Counted from the first letter of the stretch, positions 11,395 through 22,541 are shown. The stretch is DNA of 64,000 nucleotides from Corythucha ciliata (GCA_038030265.1 CM075939.1:8847253-8911252), one strand, 5' to 3'. Numbers and translations are program-made. Notes: generated by a model from the letters alone, not told the origin.

Positions 11395-14300
11395 ATGGAT
11401 AACGTCGACCTTCCTTCGTTAATTGCAACGGCTGTGCGTGAAGCCTTGCTGGCACGATCCGAAGTTTTCGGCACGCACTCCACGATACCAGCTTCACCTT
11501 CCACCGGCTCCTCTACTCTTCAGCCCTTCGATGAAGAAAACGAGTCTTTCACATGTTACCTTCAGCGTCTTGACAATTTTCTTGACATGAAAGGCGTGGA
11601 CAAATCCGATGAAACCGGTAACCGCAGGTGTGTACAATTGCTCATCAATTCTTTACCGGCAAAACTTTACCAAGTTCTTTCTTCCCTCACGACACCTGAA
11701 CTCCCTAAAGATAAAAGCTTCGAAGAACTTTGTAAGATTTTAAGTTCTCATTTGTGTCCTTCCCCAAGTGAAATTTCTGAGCAGCATAAATTCGTCAGTC
11801 GTATTCAGGCAGAAGGAGAATCAATCGCTCACTATGTAGCTGATCTTAAACGTCTCTCTGTTCATTGCAATTTCCAATGTGATAGCTGCAACCGGTCGAC
11901 CCTTAACACTCATTTGCGCTCGCAATTCGTTAGAGGTCTTCGTGTAAATTCAATTCGCGAACGTCTGTTACAAGAAAAAACTACAAAATTCGATCACTTG
12001 GTGACTCTTGCTCAATCTATTGAATTAAGTCAAACTGAAAGTAAAGAAATTCAACACCAAATTCACTCCACTACACAACTAGAATCCGTGTATAAGGTTT
12101 CTCGAAAGTTCCATCAATCCAGCCGAGGCTCGCAGCTCCCCGCTCAAAATAAAAATTGTCGCAATTGTGGGGGACCGTGGCCTCACAAAGGAAACTGCCC
12201 GGCTAAAGGGTTGCCATGCCATTCCTGTCAAAAACTAAATCACTTCGCATCGGTATGCCTATCCAAACCTGTCAAGTACATCGAAAATTCACCGCCGTCT
12301 GAAAACAATCCGGCCTCTTCTGACTCCCCAGTATTTTCTCTGTCTGCTCCCAAGTCTGGACTCCCTGTTGCAAGAGTCAAGGTAAACAATGACTATCTCA
12401 ATTTTGTCGTCGACACCGGCTGTGGCGTGAATATTATAGATGCTGAGCATTACGAATCCCTTGAAAATCGTCCCTCACTTACCACAGACAACGTTAAACT
12501 ATACCCCTACCAATCTCCCACACCTCTAAATATTCGTGGCAAATTTCAAGCAAAACTTTTACATCGCCGTCGCTCCGTTTACACGGACATATACGTCTCG
12601 CAAAACAAAGGCATCTCCTTATTGGGCCTTCCCACAGCCCAAAAATTAAATCTCATACAATTTACGTTCTCGATTACCCATGCAAACGACATTTTCGAAA
12701 AATTTCCCAACCTGTTTCAAGGAGTTGGAAAATTAAAAAATAAGCAAATAAAACTACACATTGACCCTTCAGTTCGACCCGTTGTGAACCAGCACCGCAG
12801 GATTCCAATACATCTCCGTTCGACTGTTGAAGACGAAATCAAACGTCTCGAAGCTGCAGACATTATCGAGACAGTGAAAGGGCCAACTCCATGGGTTTCC
12901 CCAGTGGTTCTCGTCCCAAAACCAAATAATCCTAATGTAATGCGTCTCTGTGTAGATATGAGAGCCCCTAACAAAGCAATTCTTCGAGAACGCCATATTA
13001 TGCCGACAATGGACGACCTTTCAAGCGAACTAGCAGGCTCCACAGTCTTCTCTAAATTGGACCTCAATGACGGTTATCATCAGTGTGAATTGAATGAAAA
13101 CTCAAAGGCACACCACTACTTTTTCTACACACCTCGGACTCCGCCGTTACAAACGACTAAGTTTTGGAATTTCTTCGGCCGCAGAACATTTTCAAGACGC
13201 GATTCGTCAAGTAATTCAAGGTATTCCTGGTGCATTGAATATCAGTGACGATATTCTTGTTTTCGGTAAAACTTTTCCTGATCACGATCGGGCCCTGCTC
13301 GCTGTTCTCGAAGCATTACAAACCAATGGTCTCACGCTTAACCAAAAGAAATGTTTGTTTAGTGTCCCCGAAATAGGCTTCTTTGGTCACGTTTTCTCAA
13401 AAGATGGAATTCGCCCGGACCCTGCAAAAATCAAAGACTTTCTACAACTTGAAGCTCCAACTAATGCCAGTGAAGTTTGTTCTATCCTTGGTATGATAAA
13501 CTATTGTGGTCGTTTTATTCCTAATCTTGCTTCTTTGACTGAGCCATTACGTTTATTAACACGCAAAAACACAAAATTCCTTTGGGGTCCCACAGAAGCG
13601 TCTGCTCTGCAAGCTCTTAAGGGCGCTATTAGCAGCAATATTCAAAACTCTTATTTTGACATTAAAAAGACCACTAATCTAATTGTTGACGCTGGCCCCT
13701 CGGGTCTGGGGGCCATTCTTGCTCAACCCACGGAGAGAAGCAACAACATAATAGCATGTGCAAGCACTACGTTAACTTCAACTCAGTCCAGGTATTCTCA
13801 AATTGAAAAAGAAATGCTGGCAATATTATGGGCCATTGAACACTTCAAGATTTACTTACAAGGCAGTCATTTTGTTGTACTTTCCGATCATAAGCCTCCT
13901 GAGCAGCACTAAACCCATATTATCTCCACGTCTCGAGCGGATGATTTTCAAACTACAGGGTTTCCAGTTCACTATTCAGCACACTCCTGGCACGACCAAC
14001 CCTTCCGACTTTTTCTCACGTCATCTAAAATCCCGAGATGAATGCTTCCCAGCAGCTGAATCACACATTAACTGCATAACACAATTGACTCTCCCGAAGG
14101 CACTATCCAGAGGTAGTGTAGTTGAAGCAACTAATCGAGATAACACATTGCAGAAAGTCATAACAGCTCTTCAAACCGATTTATGGAGAAATTCTGATGT
14201 TAATGACCTGTCTCTCATGCCATTTTATAAAGTCAGGCACGAGTTAGCTGTCACTGAAGATGGTATCCTTCTTCGAGGGAATCGAATAGTTATCCCAGAT

Positions 14301-15498
14301 GAACTTCGGTCCGTTACCATAAAATTGGCTCACACGGGGCACCAAGGCATTGTGAAAACGAAAGAGCTCTTAAGGTCAAAAGTATGGTTCCCAAACATGG
14401 ATAACACAGTTATCGATCTAATAAAATCGTGCATTCCATGTTTGGCTGCACAAAATTCCACTCAGCCTGCTCCACTCCTTCCTTCTCAACTACCGCCAGC
14501 GCCCTGGCATACTGTCGCTGTAGATTTCGCAGGGCCATTTCCTAATGGAAGGTATCTCATGGCACTTATCGACGAATATTCACGATTCCCAATGGTTGCT
14601 CTCCTTTCCACTGACTACTGAAAAAGTTTTGTCTCAATTATCTGTATGGTTTTCAATTTTTGGTTTCCCGTCAGTCGTAAAAACTGACAACGGACCTCCT
14701 TTTAACTCCCGTCATTTTTCACAAAAGATCAGTGATTATGGCATACACCATCGGAAAATTACGCCATATTGGCCCCAAGCCAACGGAAATGTCGAACGCT
14801 TTATGAGAACCATAACAAAATACGTTAACTCCATGGCAGCGGAAGGAAAAACCTGGGACACATCCATTGACACCTTTTTGCTCATGTATAGATCAACTCC
14901 CCACTCGACCACTGGTGTAGCCCCGGCGGAAGCAATTTTCAAATATAATTTCAAGACAGTACTGCCGTCCATTGCGAATCCCAATTCTTCGGATAATCTC
15001 CTACGGACAAAAGATTGTGAATCAAAGAAAAAGATGAAGACCTATGCTGACGAACACCGCCATTCGAAGCCACCCTCGATTTCCACAGGAGACCGTGTTC
15101 TTCTTAAACAAACACGTCTCAACAAGACCACCACTTCTTTCGACCCTATATCCTTCACAGTGGACTCAGTTAAGGGAACGATGATAACTGCAAAAAGAAG
15201 CGACGGGAAAGTTACCCGCAACGTGTCACTTTTTAAAAAAATACCGGAAGTCAAAGCACCTGTTTTAGGATCGACGGATCAACCGACACCAGTTTTGGAA
15301 TCGTTGGAACTGTTACCATCTGTCAATACGTCGACCTCAGTCCAGGACAACACAGAAAATAACTCGATTCATGAAACTAGTCAATCGCCATCAAGTTTCG
15401 CTGACACAAGAAACGAACAAGTTCAAGACTTCCAAATACCTTCAAGACCGTTGAGAAACAGAAGACCTCCAAGGTGGTTGGATGACTACGTCCTCTAG
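11395..15498 (+). pseudogene. Ty3/gypsy gag-pol, interrupted by three frameshifts
   Basis: ATG at 11395, one base after the primer site. In order: a gag region; two zinc knuckles at about 12157-12252 (CX2CX5HX3C, then CX2CX4HX4C); an aspartic protease with VDTG (about 12412); reverse transcriptase with LDLNDGY and, unusually, ISDD at the active site (about 13240) where Y-x-DD is typical; RNase H with VDAGPSGLG; an integrase zinc region ending IKSCIPC; and a DDE core with VAVDFAGP, TDNGPPF and NVERF. The reading frame moves from 1 to 2 near 13106, 2 to 3 near 13898 and 3 back to 1 near 14610. Each change is equivalent to one extra base. The C-terminal tail ends RRPPRWLDDYVL. As given, no full polyprotein can be made. 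Given the identical LTRs, either the copy is very young and newly broken or the frameshifts are assembly errors. Confidence 0.9.
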
Positions 15499-15511
15499 AA
15501 GAAGGGAGAGA
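15497..15511 (+). other. Polypurine tract of Ty3/gypsy element
   Basis: AGAAGAAGGGAGAGA lies directly before the 3' LTR, the usual plus-strand priming site. It overlaps the end of the coding region. Confidence 0.75.
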
Positions 15512-15627
15512 TGTAGTGTTTGATCACCATTAAACACGTGTTTAATTGTCTTGTTAAAAAAAATAAAAAAACAGTTTTACGTTTTCTGATTACTCGAACA
15601 TAATCGTTCTATTTCAAATACGTAACA
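15512..15627 (+). repeat. 3' LTR of Ty3/gypsy element
   Basis: Identical by eye to the 5' LTR and followed by the CCCAC target duplication at 15628-15632. The complete element is 11263-15627 (4365 bp). Confidence 0.9.
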
Positions 15628-15677
15628 CCCACCTGTGGATCAGTTCCATAGCCACGTTGGAGGCATTCCTTCTGAGT

Positions 15678-16147
15678 TGTACCGCCGTATGGGTCTGGGT
15701 TCAGGGAGTCGGCAAAGAGTAACAAAGAGGTACCTTTACCCCGTGATGTACATTTATTATTTACAGTCTGACTCACCTTTCCCCAGGCCCGACGGCCTGC
15801 GGTAGCGTGTACACGAGCTGGCGCGAGGGATGGTCGCGAGGCTTCGGCCCCCCCTGCACGGATGTGCGTCCCTGACTCTAAGCTGTCCCCCGACTCTAGC
15901 AGTTCACTCGACTCCGTCCCCCCTGGGTTTTTATACTAAACCCCCGAGGACATGTTTGTAAAACCCTAAAGCCCCCCAAGTGTTGTGGATAACAAGCAGT
16001 TTCCTCAAGGATTTGTTGACGCTATCGGGTCATTCTCTCCCGCTCGTCCCTGAGCTTGCCGGGTTCATTCACCGAGCGGTGAACAATTTCCCGGACCGAG
16101 CTCCTTTTCTCTATAGCTTAACATAACGTCCTTTTTAGGGCGTTACA
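15678..16147 (-). repeat. 3' LTR of minus-strand non-autonomous LTR element
   Basis: 470 bp, TG...CA on either strand (plus strand TGTACCGCCG...GGGCGTTACA). Nearly identical to 18418-18877; the main visible difference is 10 extra bases near 15975. On the minus strand it begins TGTAACGCCC. Directly beyond it on the plus strand is a C-rich tract (16148-16160) that reads as a purine-rich tract on the minus strand, as expected before a 3' LTR. Confidence 0.8.
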
Positions 16148-18417
16148 ACACCCCCGCCTCCACGGCGCTGCGTCCCGCCAGCGCACGAACAGCCTGCTCC
16201 ACCTTGAGTGCCCGGCTTGGCACCTCTCCTCCGGCCGGAACCCTCACCCGCCACTCCCGGCGTTCTCTGGTGGGGTTCACATTCAGGCACGCACAAAGGG
16301 CAAGGTCCAGCTGCTTGACGGCCTACACAAGGGGACGGCCTCAAAAAAAAGTTCTTCTTCACCAACCATTGAAAGGGGAGGGGTGTCATACTCGCCAAGA
16401 CGAGCAAGGAGGCCGATTCCCTCCTTGAAGAAACGGCCCTCGACGCCGCCTCACCCCTGAGAATCCTGCTATGTCCCACAACACCTCGGAATTTCGATTT
16501 TTATTTACCCCCCAATTTCGCCCCTTACGTTTTTGCTATTGAACACCGTTCTATACCCCCCAAAATGAAAATCAAATGCCACAGCCCTTTGCCAGCCACG
16601 TTCCACACACCGCAAACCACCGAAACCATGAGGAGGAGAGCCTGTACAAATCAAAAACAACGAAATATTGCCAACAGCCAAATAGATAAGTAAAGACGAA
16701 TAAATCATCGAGAAAAAAAGAAGAAAACCAGCTGGGCCGCCAATTGATCCATTGCGCCGAAGGGCTTGAAGACCTCCCGAGCACATGCGTCGCATCATTC
16801 GTTCCTGTGCGTGGGCCGACGGACCACTGCCCCCCCCCATCACACGGAGACCATTTCCCAAATGCCCAGAATCGCCCTGGACCTCCTTCGACGCCCGCCG
16901 TTCCTCCAAACCGTCGTGCCAAACAAGAAGAGCCGCACCATGCGTGATAACAGACCAACGCCGCTCCCCTGATGTGTGAAGGACCCAGACCAGTGACCCC
17001 GCCCAAATACCAACCAAACGCCTCCTGGAACAGAAGAAACAAAAGATCTCTCCTCCCAAAAAGAATTAGAACTTGCAGAACAACAACAACACAACGAACA
17101 ACCGAACATTTCAAGCTCCTCCCCCCCTCCGGCAATTCTCACCTGACATCATCAAAAACAATAAGAGAAAAGCAAAACGAAAAACTAGTAATGAAAGCAA
17201 CTGCGAAATAAGAAAAACTGCCAAGACTCCGCGCCGGCTTCAAACCCAGTCGAACCCTGTAGTGCCAGCCAAAAACCACGACAGAAACCCCCCTGGCCCA
17301 ACTTAAAACTAAAAATTACTCGTGAGAACCTCCTCGTTTCCACCTAGTTCCGCGGAAGCCGTCCGCCGTTAAATCCATAACACATTATAACACCCTCGTT
17401 CTCATCAAGTTCGCGGAATCCGTCCGCCCGGTTAGTCCTGCCGTTATCCCAATGGCACACGGTCACTTGTTTCCTTAAAACTAAGAGCCAGCGAAATTCG
17501 ATCGATAGTCTCCAACAAACTCCACACGGTAAAACGGAGGTCCACCAACGAGAAGGAAATAAAATTTAAACTTGAACCGTTTGCCGAATAAAAAGTGGAG
17601 AAAGCAAAAACAGTACTTTAAAAAGAATGCCGGAGAAAGAGAAGTGAGATCAAATTTCAACACCAACGGAAAACAAAACAAAAGGAAAATGCCGTTGACC
17701 CGCATTACAAACTCATGACTACGCTAAACGCAACCGTTTCGAACGTCTCATTTTACGACAAATCAAAAACAACAAAACACCCAAGCTGATGCACCTTAAG
17801 TAATCCACCGGAATTAGTTCGCAAATAACGCAACAAATGACAATACGATTTAGCCTTGAAAAGAAAATTGAAGAAAGAGAGAAAAAAAACAATTCGTCAG
17901 CAACCTGATGACCGCCAGCAAAAAAAAAAAAAAAAAACACAAACATTCCTCAAAATTCAACGCGTCACACCCTACAACCTTTTTAATCTTAAATCCCTAA
18001 TCACGAATCAAACCATTTAATTTTTACGCAACTCAAACACTTCCACCAGTCAACTGCACAATTCCTACGAGAAAATTTTATTAATCCACTCCAACACGGG
18101 TCGGGTTTCAATGAATGAATGAATTACGTCGAGTGACGCGGATGCCTACGAAAAAAACAAAAAAAAACAAAAAAACAAAAACGAACAAGGAAAAAAAACA
18201 ACAAAGTAAACAGAACTCACCCTAGTCTAGATACACACAAAAATCGCAACCACAAAAAACGACAAAGCAACCCAAAAAACAACGTGAAGACCGCTCGGTC
18301 CAACCAACAACCAATGGAAAAACCTAACAGACCTCCCGGGGGGAACGAAACCAATGTACCCTAACCGTTGGGGGGGGGGGGGCGAAACCTGGACCAACGG
18401 ACCGCCGCTGCCACCAA
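16148..18417 (-). mobile_element. Noncoding internal region of LARD-like LTR element
   Basis: 2.27 kb between two about 465 bp LTRs. No gag, protease, RT or integrase motif is visible in any frame. The plus strand is A/C-rich (minus strand G/T-rich) with long poly-A and poly-G runs. Overlapping frames on both strands at 16135-17306 follow from the biased composition. LTR pairs with a priming site and polypurine tract but no coding region fit a LARD or other non-autonomous LTR retrotransposon that relies on enzymes from a relative. The 5 bp flanks (TGAGT at 15673-15677 and CTATT at 18878-18882) do not match, so no target duplication is visible. Confidence 0.7.
18404..18417 (-). other. Primer binding site of LARD-like element
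   Basis: Reading on the minus strand, the LTR end GGTACA is followed by TTGGTGGCAGCGGC. The TGGTGGCAGCGG portion has the TGG start of a tRNA-primed site and places the 5' LTR at 18418-18877, so the element runs on the minus strand. Confidence 0.65.
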
Positions 18418-18877
18418 TGTACCACCGTATGGGTCTGGGTTCAGGGAGTCGACAAAGAGTAACAAAGAGGTACCTTTACCCTGTGATGTACATTTATTAT
18501 TTACAGTCTGACTCACCTTTCCCCAGGCCCGACGGCCTGCGGTAGCGTGTACACGAGCTGGCGCGAGGGCTGGTCGCGAGGCTTCGGCCCCCCCTGCACG
18601 GATGTGCGTCCCTGACTCTAAGCTGTCCCCCGACTCTAGCAGTCAACTCGACTCCGTCCCCCCTGGGTTTTTATACTGAACCCCCGAGGACATGTTTGTA
18701 AAACCCTAAGTGTTGTGGATAACAAGCAGTTTCCTCAAGGATTTGTTGACGCTATCGGGTCATTCTCTCCCGCTCGTCCCTGAGCTCGCCGGGTTCATTC
18801 ACCGAGCGGTGAACAATTTCCCGGACCGAGCTCCTTTTCTCTATCGCTTAACATAACGCCCTTTTTAGGGCGTTACA
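18418..18877 (-). repeat. 5' LTR of minus-strand non-autonomous LTR element
   Basis: 460 bp copy of 15678-16147 with a few substitutions and a 10 bp length difference, so the two LTRs have diverged slightly; the insertion looks older than the neighbouring Ty3/gypsy copy. Confidence 0.8.
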
Positions 18878-18957
18878 CTATTGCCATCATTGCCATCGTC
18901 CTTTACGAACAGGTAGTGCTTTTGGCTTTTGTTGGTTGGTGGTGGAGGGGTTTTATT

Positions 18958-19187
18958 ACAAGCTTGTTGAATCGATACCACTACGGTATCGATACTTTTG
19001 AATCAATACCAAGTACTTTTGGTATCGGTAATTCTGTACCGATACCGAGTATATATCGATACTTTTTATACGATACTGTAAACAAGTTATATGAGTATCG
19101 ATACTTTTCATTCGATACCAAATACCATTCGATACTTCAAATGAGTAAAGTATCGATACTTTGTTGGTATCGATTCAACAAGCTTGT
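18958..19187. mobile_element. 230 bp MITE rich in TATCGATA
   Basis: Ends ACAAGCTTGTTGAATCGATA and its reverse complement; TIR of about 22 bp. The interior repeats GTATCGATAC-like palindromes many times. It interrupts the 3' end of the minus-strand open frame at 19188-19739, so it inserted after that sequence. No clear target duplication is visible. Confidence 0.7.
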
Positions 19188-19739
19188 TCGAGCAGCAAAA
19201 GCGAGCTCCTCGTGAGAATAATTTTCCAAGAGTTCTTCGATTCTTTCCTTCTTGCTCTTATCTCCTAGATCTCCGAATTCCTTCGAAGGTCGACCGAGAT
19301 TGCGTCCAGCTGTCTCTGGAAGAGTATCCTGTATGATGAAAAACTCGAAATCTTCTCCTGACATCCATGAAGAGAAGGTTTGCAAAAATACGTCAATCTT
19401 CCCATGACATTTTTCCCAACGCTGGGAAAATTTGGTGGAGATCCATGAAATCTGCTTCTTCAATGTGTTTGAAGATACATCATCCACTGGACTTTTCGGC
19501 CCAATAAGGTGAAGGACATAGTGAAAAAGCTCCGAAGTTCGTTCAGATTTCCGATATTTTCGCCACTCCTCAAAAAAGTTCAGCCGCGTAATCTTAATGG
19601 ATGATTCTGCAAAAACCGTCACAGTCCCCAAAACGATTAAAATCGAAAAACGAGCTTGTAAGATCCGGTAACTAGATACTTTTGAAAAAAATTGCAGCCC
19701 CGAAACAGCTTGGCTACAGCTGGCTATGACCAATTTCAA
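19188..19739 (-). pseudogene. Truncated ORF of probable transposon origin
   Basis: An open minus-strand frame of about 180 codons before it runs into the MITE, which adds about 17 foreign residues before a stop. The C-terminal part reads GRNLGRPSKEFGDLGDKSKK followed by RIEELLENYSHEELAFAAR. This reminds me of a basic GRP..F..L..+SK+R...EL motif common in uncharacterised transposon-associated proteins of invertebrates, but I cannot name the family. No start or upstream exon is evident, and no catalytic motif is visible. It is likely a remnant cut by the MITE; an exon of a real gene is the less likely alternative. Confidence 0.45.
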
Positions 19740-20151
19740 CCCTATTCTTTCTTGATATTATTCAAAATTTCAATAGCAAAAAGTTCTGTAACTTCACACA
19801 CATTATCAAAGCGGCTCCCCCAAATTTTCTCGAATGGGCTAATAATACAGGTCTACTTACTTGTCTGATTGACATCCATCTTGCTGTGAAAGCGCTGGAA
19901 TGAATGGAGAAAGAGTGCCAGATATTTTTATCTTGATAAAAAAGGTGAAATCTCAAGATGAAAAAGTGGACTTTGCTCAAACACGACTTTTGAGGCTCTC
20001 CCTGCGCTTTGAATGAATTATTATTTTTATTTATCATTACCCACGTGCCACACCACTTGTATAGAGAACTCCTAAGCACTAAAAATATGAATATAAAAAC
20101 ATCCGCCTAGATTGGCCAAAATCAGCACTGTGCTGCGTACGTGGTCAAGTC
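19740..20151. other. Intergenic, no gene recognised
   Basis: A minus-strand frame (19762-20079) has no recognisable domain and no codon pattern like the neighbouring genes. Nothing else was seen. Confidence 0.4.
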
Positions 20152-20154
20152 TTA

Positions 20155-20280
20155 GGCCCGCCGCAAATTGAGCCCACGGCGCGGCGTGGGTCACCCGAGC
20201 TCAAAAAACAGTTGAACGACTATCCATTTTCAACTGGTTTTTCAGCTTGGGTGACCCGTGGGCTCAATTTGCGGCAGGCC
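20155..20280. mobile_element. 126 bp Harbinger-like MITE with TTA target duplication
   Basis: TIRs of about 45 bp (left GGCCCGCCGCAAATTGAGCC; right end its near-perfect complement, with a 10 bp length difference). Flanked by TTA at 20152-20154 and 20281-20283. A TWA target duplication and GGCC-type ends fit PIF/Harbinger non-autonomous elements. Confidence 0.75.
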
Positions 20281-20444
20281 TTACACCTCTCTAAATTTGT
20301 TCAGAATGAATCACATGACGGGCAGATGTTTGTTTAAGCGAATTCGTCAGAACACATTTTCGTCAGAAATCGCATGCATAGTAACCGTAGCCTTACAGTA
20401 ATTCTAAAATTTTCTGTTTCGAAAAAAATAAAATAAAAATTGCA

Positions 20445-21071
20445 ATGGCCAAAACAGAATCACCCGAGCACTTCATCAACACGATCGAAGCACCGCAGTA
20501 TAGTTTGAATCGTTCGGGTGTCCGTCAACTTGACGCAGGTCGCTACGGCGGACGTGAACAATGCACTGACTACCCACTGTGTCACGTCAATCCTCAAGTC
20601 AACACCTATCAGAACCTTGTCAAACGACAGTATCTAACGAAAATTCAGACGACTCTGAACAATATTCGAATTCAACCGGGCGGCGAATTACCACGTGTTC
20701 CCAGTTTTAGACTGGCCGTCTCCAAGGGCAAAGCGGCTGAAATCACACCGAAACACCTATTACCACGTACGGTCAACGAGGGTCATCGGAAATTTGCCGA
20801 CACTTTTTACAGACTGTGCCAGTTGAACAGGGAACAGTACAAGATTAAACCCGAGTACCAGCCGTACGAGTACTCGTATTTTAAGCATTATCCTCCGTTG
20901 TACGAGACTCAAACAATGAAACCCAATGCGCATCCAAAGTCGTTGGATTTGAGGTATCCCACAGTGGAGCCGTTTACAATGGAAAGGACGTTTCTGACGA
21001 GAATGCCCGTGGGGGCCTATCGCTATGTCCCAAGGTACAGCAACACAAACGAAACAAGATTTTCCCAATAA
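20445..21071 (+). CDS. Intronless 208-residue protein, possible sperm/ciliary microtubule inner protein
   Basis: A single open frame from ATG 20445 (AAATTGCAATGG context) to TAA 21071 with codon use like the neighbouring genes. There is no signal peptide, membrane segment or enzyme motif. The protein is rich in Pro and Tyr, with repeated P-x-Y motifs in the C-terminal half (PEYQPYEYSYFKHYPPLYE), and a central segment VNTYQNLVKRQYLTKIQTTL. This composition is typical of small microtubule inner proteins of sperm and cilia. I am reminded of the TEPP/SPMIP8 family, but the assignment is from memory and uncertain. It converges with MRPL46, only 44 bp separating the stop codons. Its stop lies inside an AATAAA signal. 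It is real with high confidence; the product name is tentative. Confidence 0.7.
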   Translation: MAKTESPEHFINTIEAPQYSLNRSGVRQLDAGRYGGREQCTDYPLCHVNPQVNTYQNLVKRQYLTKIQTTLNNIRIQPGGELPRVPSFRLAVSKGKAAEITPKHLLPRTVNEGHRKFADTFYRLCQLNREQYKIKPEYQPYEYSYFKHYPPLYETQTMKPNAHPKSLDLRYPTVEPFTMERTFLTRMPVGAYRYVPRYSNTNETRFSQ

Positions 21072-21072
21072 A
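21067..21072 (+). promoter_or_regulatory. AATAAA polyadenylation signal overlapping the stop codon
   Basis: The TAA stop (21069-21071) is embedded in AATAAA. The implied 3' UTR is only a few tens of bases and would reach the end of the convergent MRPL46 gene. Confidence 0.6.
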
Positions 21073-21115
21073 TTTTTAGATGCCTAAATGTATTTACACT
21101 CTTATTTCGTTTAAA

Positions 21116-21944
21116 CTAATGCTCTTCATCAATCAGAAATACACCCACTGATTTTTTGTACTGCTGAGGAAGAATGTCCAGCTCGGATCTAGTCGCCCAC
21201 TGGTAGTTGGGACACTTCGAATCGTCCACTTTACCGTCAATGAGCTGCGCTTTGAAGAAAAACACCTTTGCTCCTACCTTACCGCTAGCCTGTCGCATAG
21301 ATTTGGGGTATTTGTACTTGTAGAACCCTGACGGAGCGTTACCGAGAAATTTAACTTTTAAATTGTCACCGAGCTTCTCCCGGACTATTCGTTCAGCTGT
21401 AGCTCTTAAGGAGGGTTCTCCTTCGTTGTACCTAATGAAATTAGCGTAAGAAAGTGGACGAAGTTTAGCTGAGTGCTCGGATTTTAACTTACAGGCCTTG
21501 AGGTAGGATCCACAGGTCATCATTGCCCATTTTCTCTCTGACAATCAGTAATAGTCTTCTGTCCAGCTCCCTTTCGACAGATTTCAAATCACCCTGAACG
21601 CCCTGCCGACTCGCAAACTTAAACTTTTTCAACTCTTCCAAGGAGGCGTCCAAAAAGTCCTGAGCGGTGTACTGCGTCGCGGCGTCCACATCCTCGGCCT
21701 CGGCTGAAGTTTTCTTCTTGGCTTTCTCCTTGGCCAATTTCACCTCGAAATCCGACTTGTAACTCCGTAAATGCTCGTCCCTCGACAACACCCGAGCCGT
21801 TTGCTCTTCGATCGGTTTCAACGGCCGAGTAATGACCGGCACCCGTTCAAGACTGACGGCCGACACGAGATCCCACGTGACTACATTTCGCGTCCGAACG
21901 ACTTGATTTGACGTGAAACGGCTTAAAATTTTAATTACGTGCAT
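21116..21944 (-). CDS. MRPL46: Mitochondrial ribosomal protein mL46
   Basis: Two exons on the minus strand: 21944-21493 and 21431-21116, split by a 61 bp intron (GTAAGT...CATTAG). Joined they give 255 residues. The N-terminus MHVIKILSRFTSNQVVRTRN looks like a mitochondrial targeting sequence. The middle has a charged, Lys-rich helix (KLAKEKAKKK). The C-terminal half is the Nudix-like fold of mL46: LWILPQG before the intron, then GEPSLRATAERIV after it, then KVFFFKAQ. Family members sit in the large subunit of the mitochondrial ribosome and lack Nudix hydrolase activity; length fits the usual 250-280. It is head to head with CISD3 across 127 bp and tail to tail with the gene at 20445. The joined protein replaces two overlapping frames that would otherwise read into the intron. 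Confidence 0.92.
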
Positions 21945-22071
21945 TTTTTGTCATAAGTTTTTTGAAGGCAGAAAAAACTGTGTTAACGATAACGCTGAAA
22001 CCTTTCCCGGCGTGCTTCCGATAACGTTATCAAATCGTCCCCTCATCAAATTCCATTAAGAATATTAAGAA
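21945..22071. promoter_or_regulatory. Compact bidirectional promoter of MRPL46 and CISD3
   Basis: 127 bp separates the two divergent start codons. It holds a 12 bp perfect palindrome GATAACGTTATC (22020-22031) and another CGATAACG near 21986. There is no TATA box on either side. The palindrome and its half-site repeat are candidates for a shared factor site; the factor is unknown. Confidence 0.6.
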
Positions 22072-22541
22072 ATGCAACAATTAAGAATTTTAACGCCTAA
22101 AAGTGGTCTCCCTTCGTGGATTTGTAAATTATGCTCGTCTTCAACGTCCGATCTTCCAGTCAACCTCCTAGAAAAAACCTCTACTTCGCATCTCCAGCCT
22201 GGGACCGGCAAAATATACGACGTAAAACCCTTCAAAGTTAGACTAAAAGCCAATAAAAAATACGTCTGGTGTACTTGCGGTCACAGCCATACTCAGGTAA
22301 GTTGAACGTTTTAATTGATTAATTCCACCCCAGCTCCCCAAATATGAAAATGACTCTCGTGCCGCAGCCGTTTTGCGATGGTACCCACAAGGTGGCCCAG
22401 ATGAAAATAACACTGAAACCCGTGTACCTCATGGTGGCCGAGGAGAAGGATTACTGGCTGTGCAATTGTAAGCAGACCAAAAGGAGGCCGTTTTGCGATG
22501 GTAGTCACAAAAGTGAAGAGGTTCAATCGACCAAGAAGTAA
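22072..22541 (+). CDS. CISD3: CISD3, mitochondrial CDGSH iron-sulfur protein
   Basis: Two exons, 22072-22296 and 22368-22541, with a 71 bp phase-0 intron (CAG/GTAAGT...GCAG). The product is 132 residues. Two CDGSH-type motifs are present: WCTCGHSHTQ-PFCDGTHK, which spans the splice junction, and WLCNCKQTKRRPFCDGSHK. Each gives the three Cys and one His that hold a 2Fe-2S cluster. Two motifs in one chain and no membrane anchor separate CISD3 (MiNT) from CISD1/2. The known protein acts as a monomer in the mitochondrial matrix and handles iron and electrons. The N-terminal about 60 residues, with few acidic residues at the start, probably include a targeting sequence. An AATAAA lies at 22614-22619, about 70 bp past the stop. 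It shares its promoter region with MRPL46. Confidence 0.93.

Noticed and set aside
16135..17306. Several overlapping ORFs up to 187 codons on both strands
   Set aside because: All lie inside the composition-biased interior of the LARD-like element; no motif, and frames overlap in all phases.
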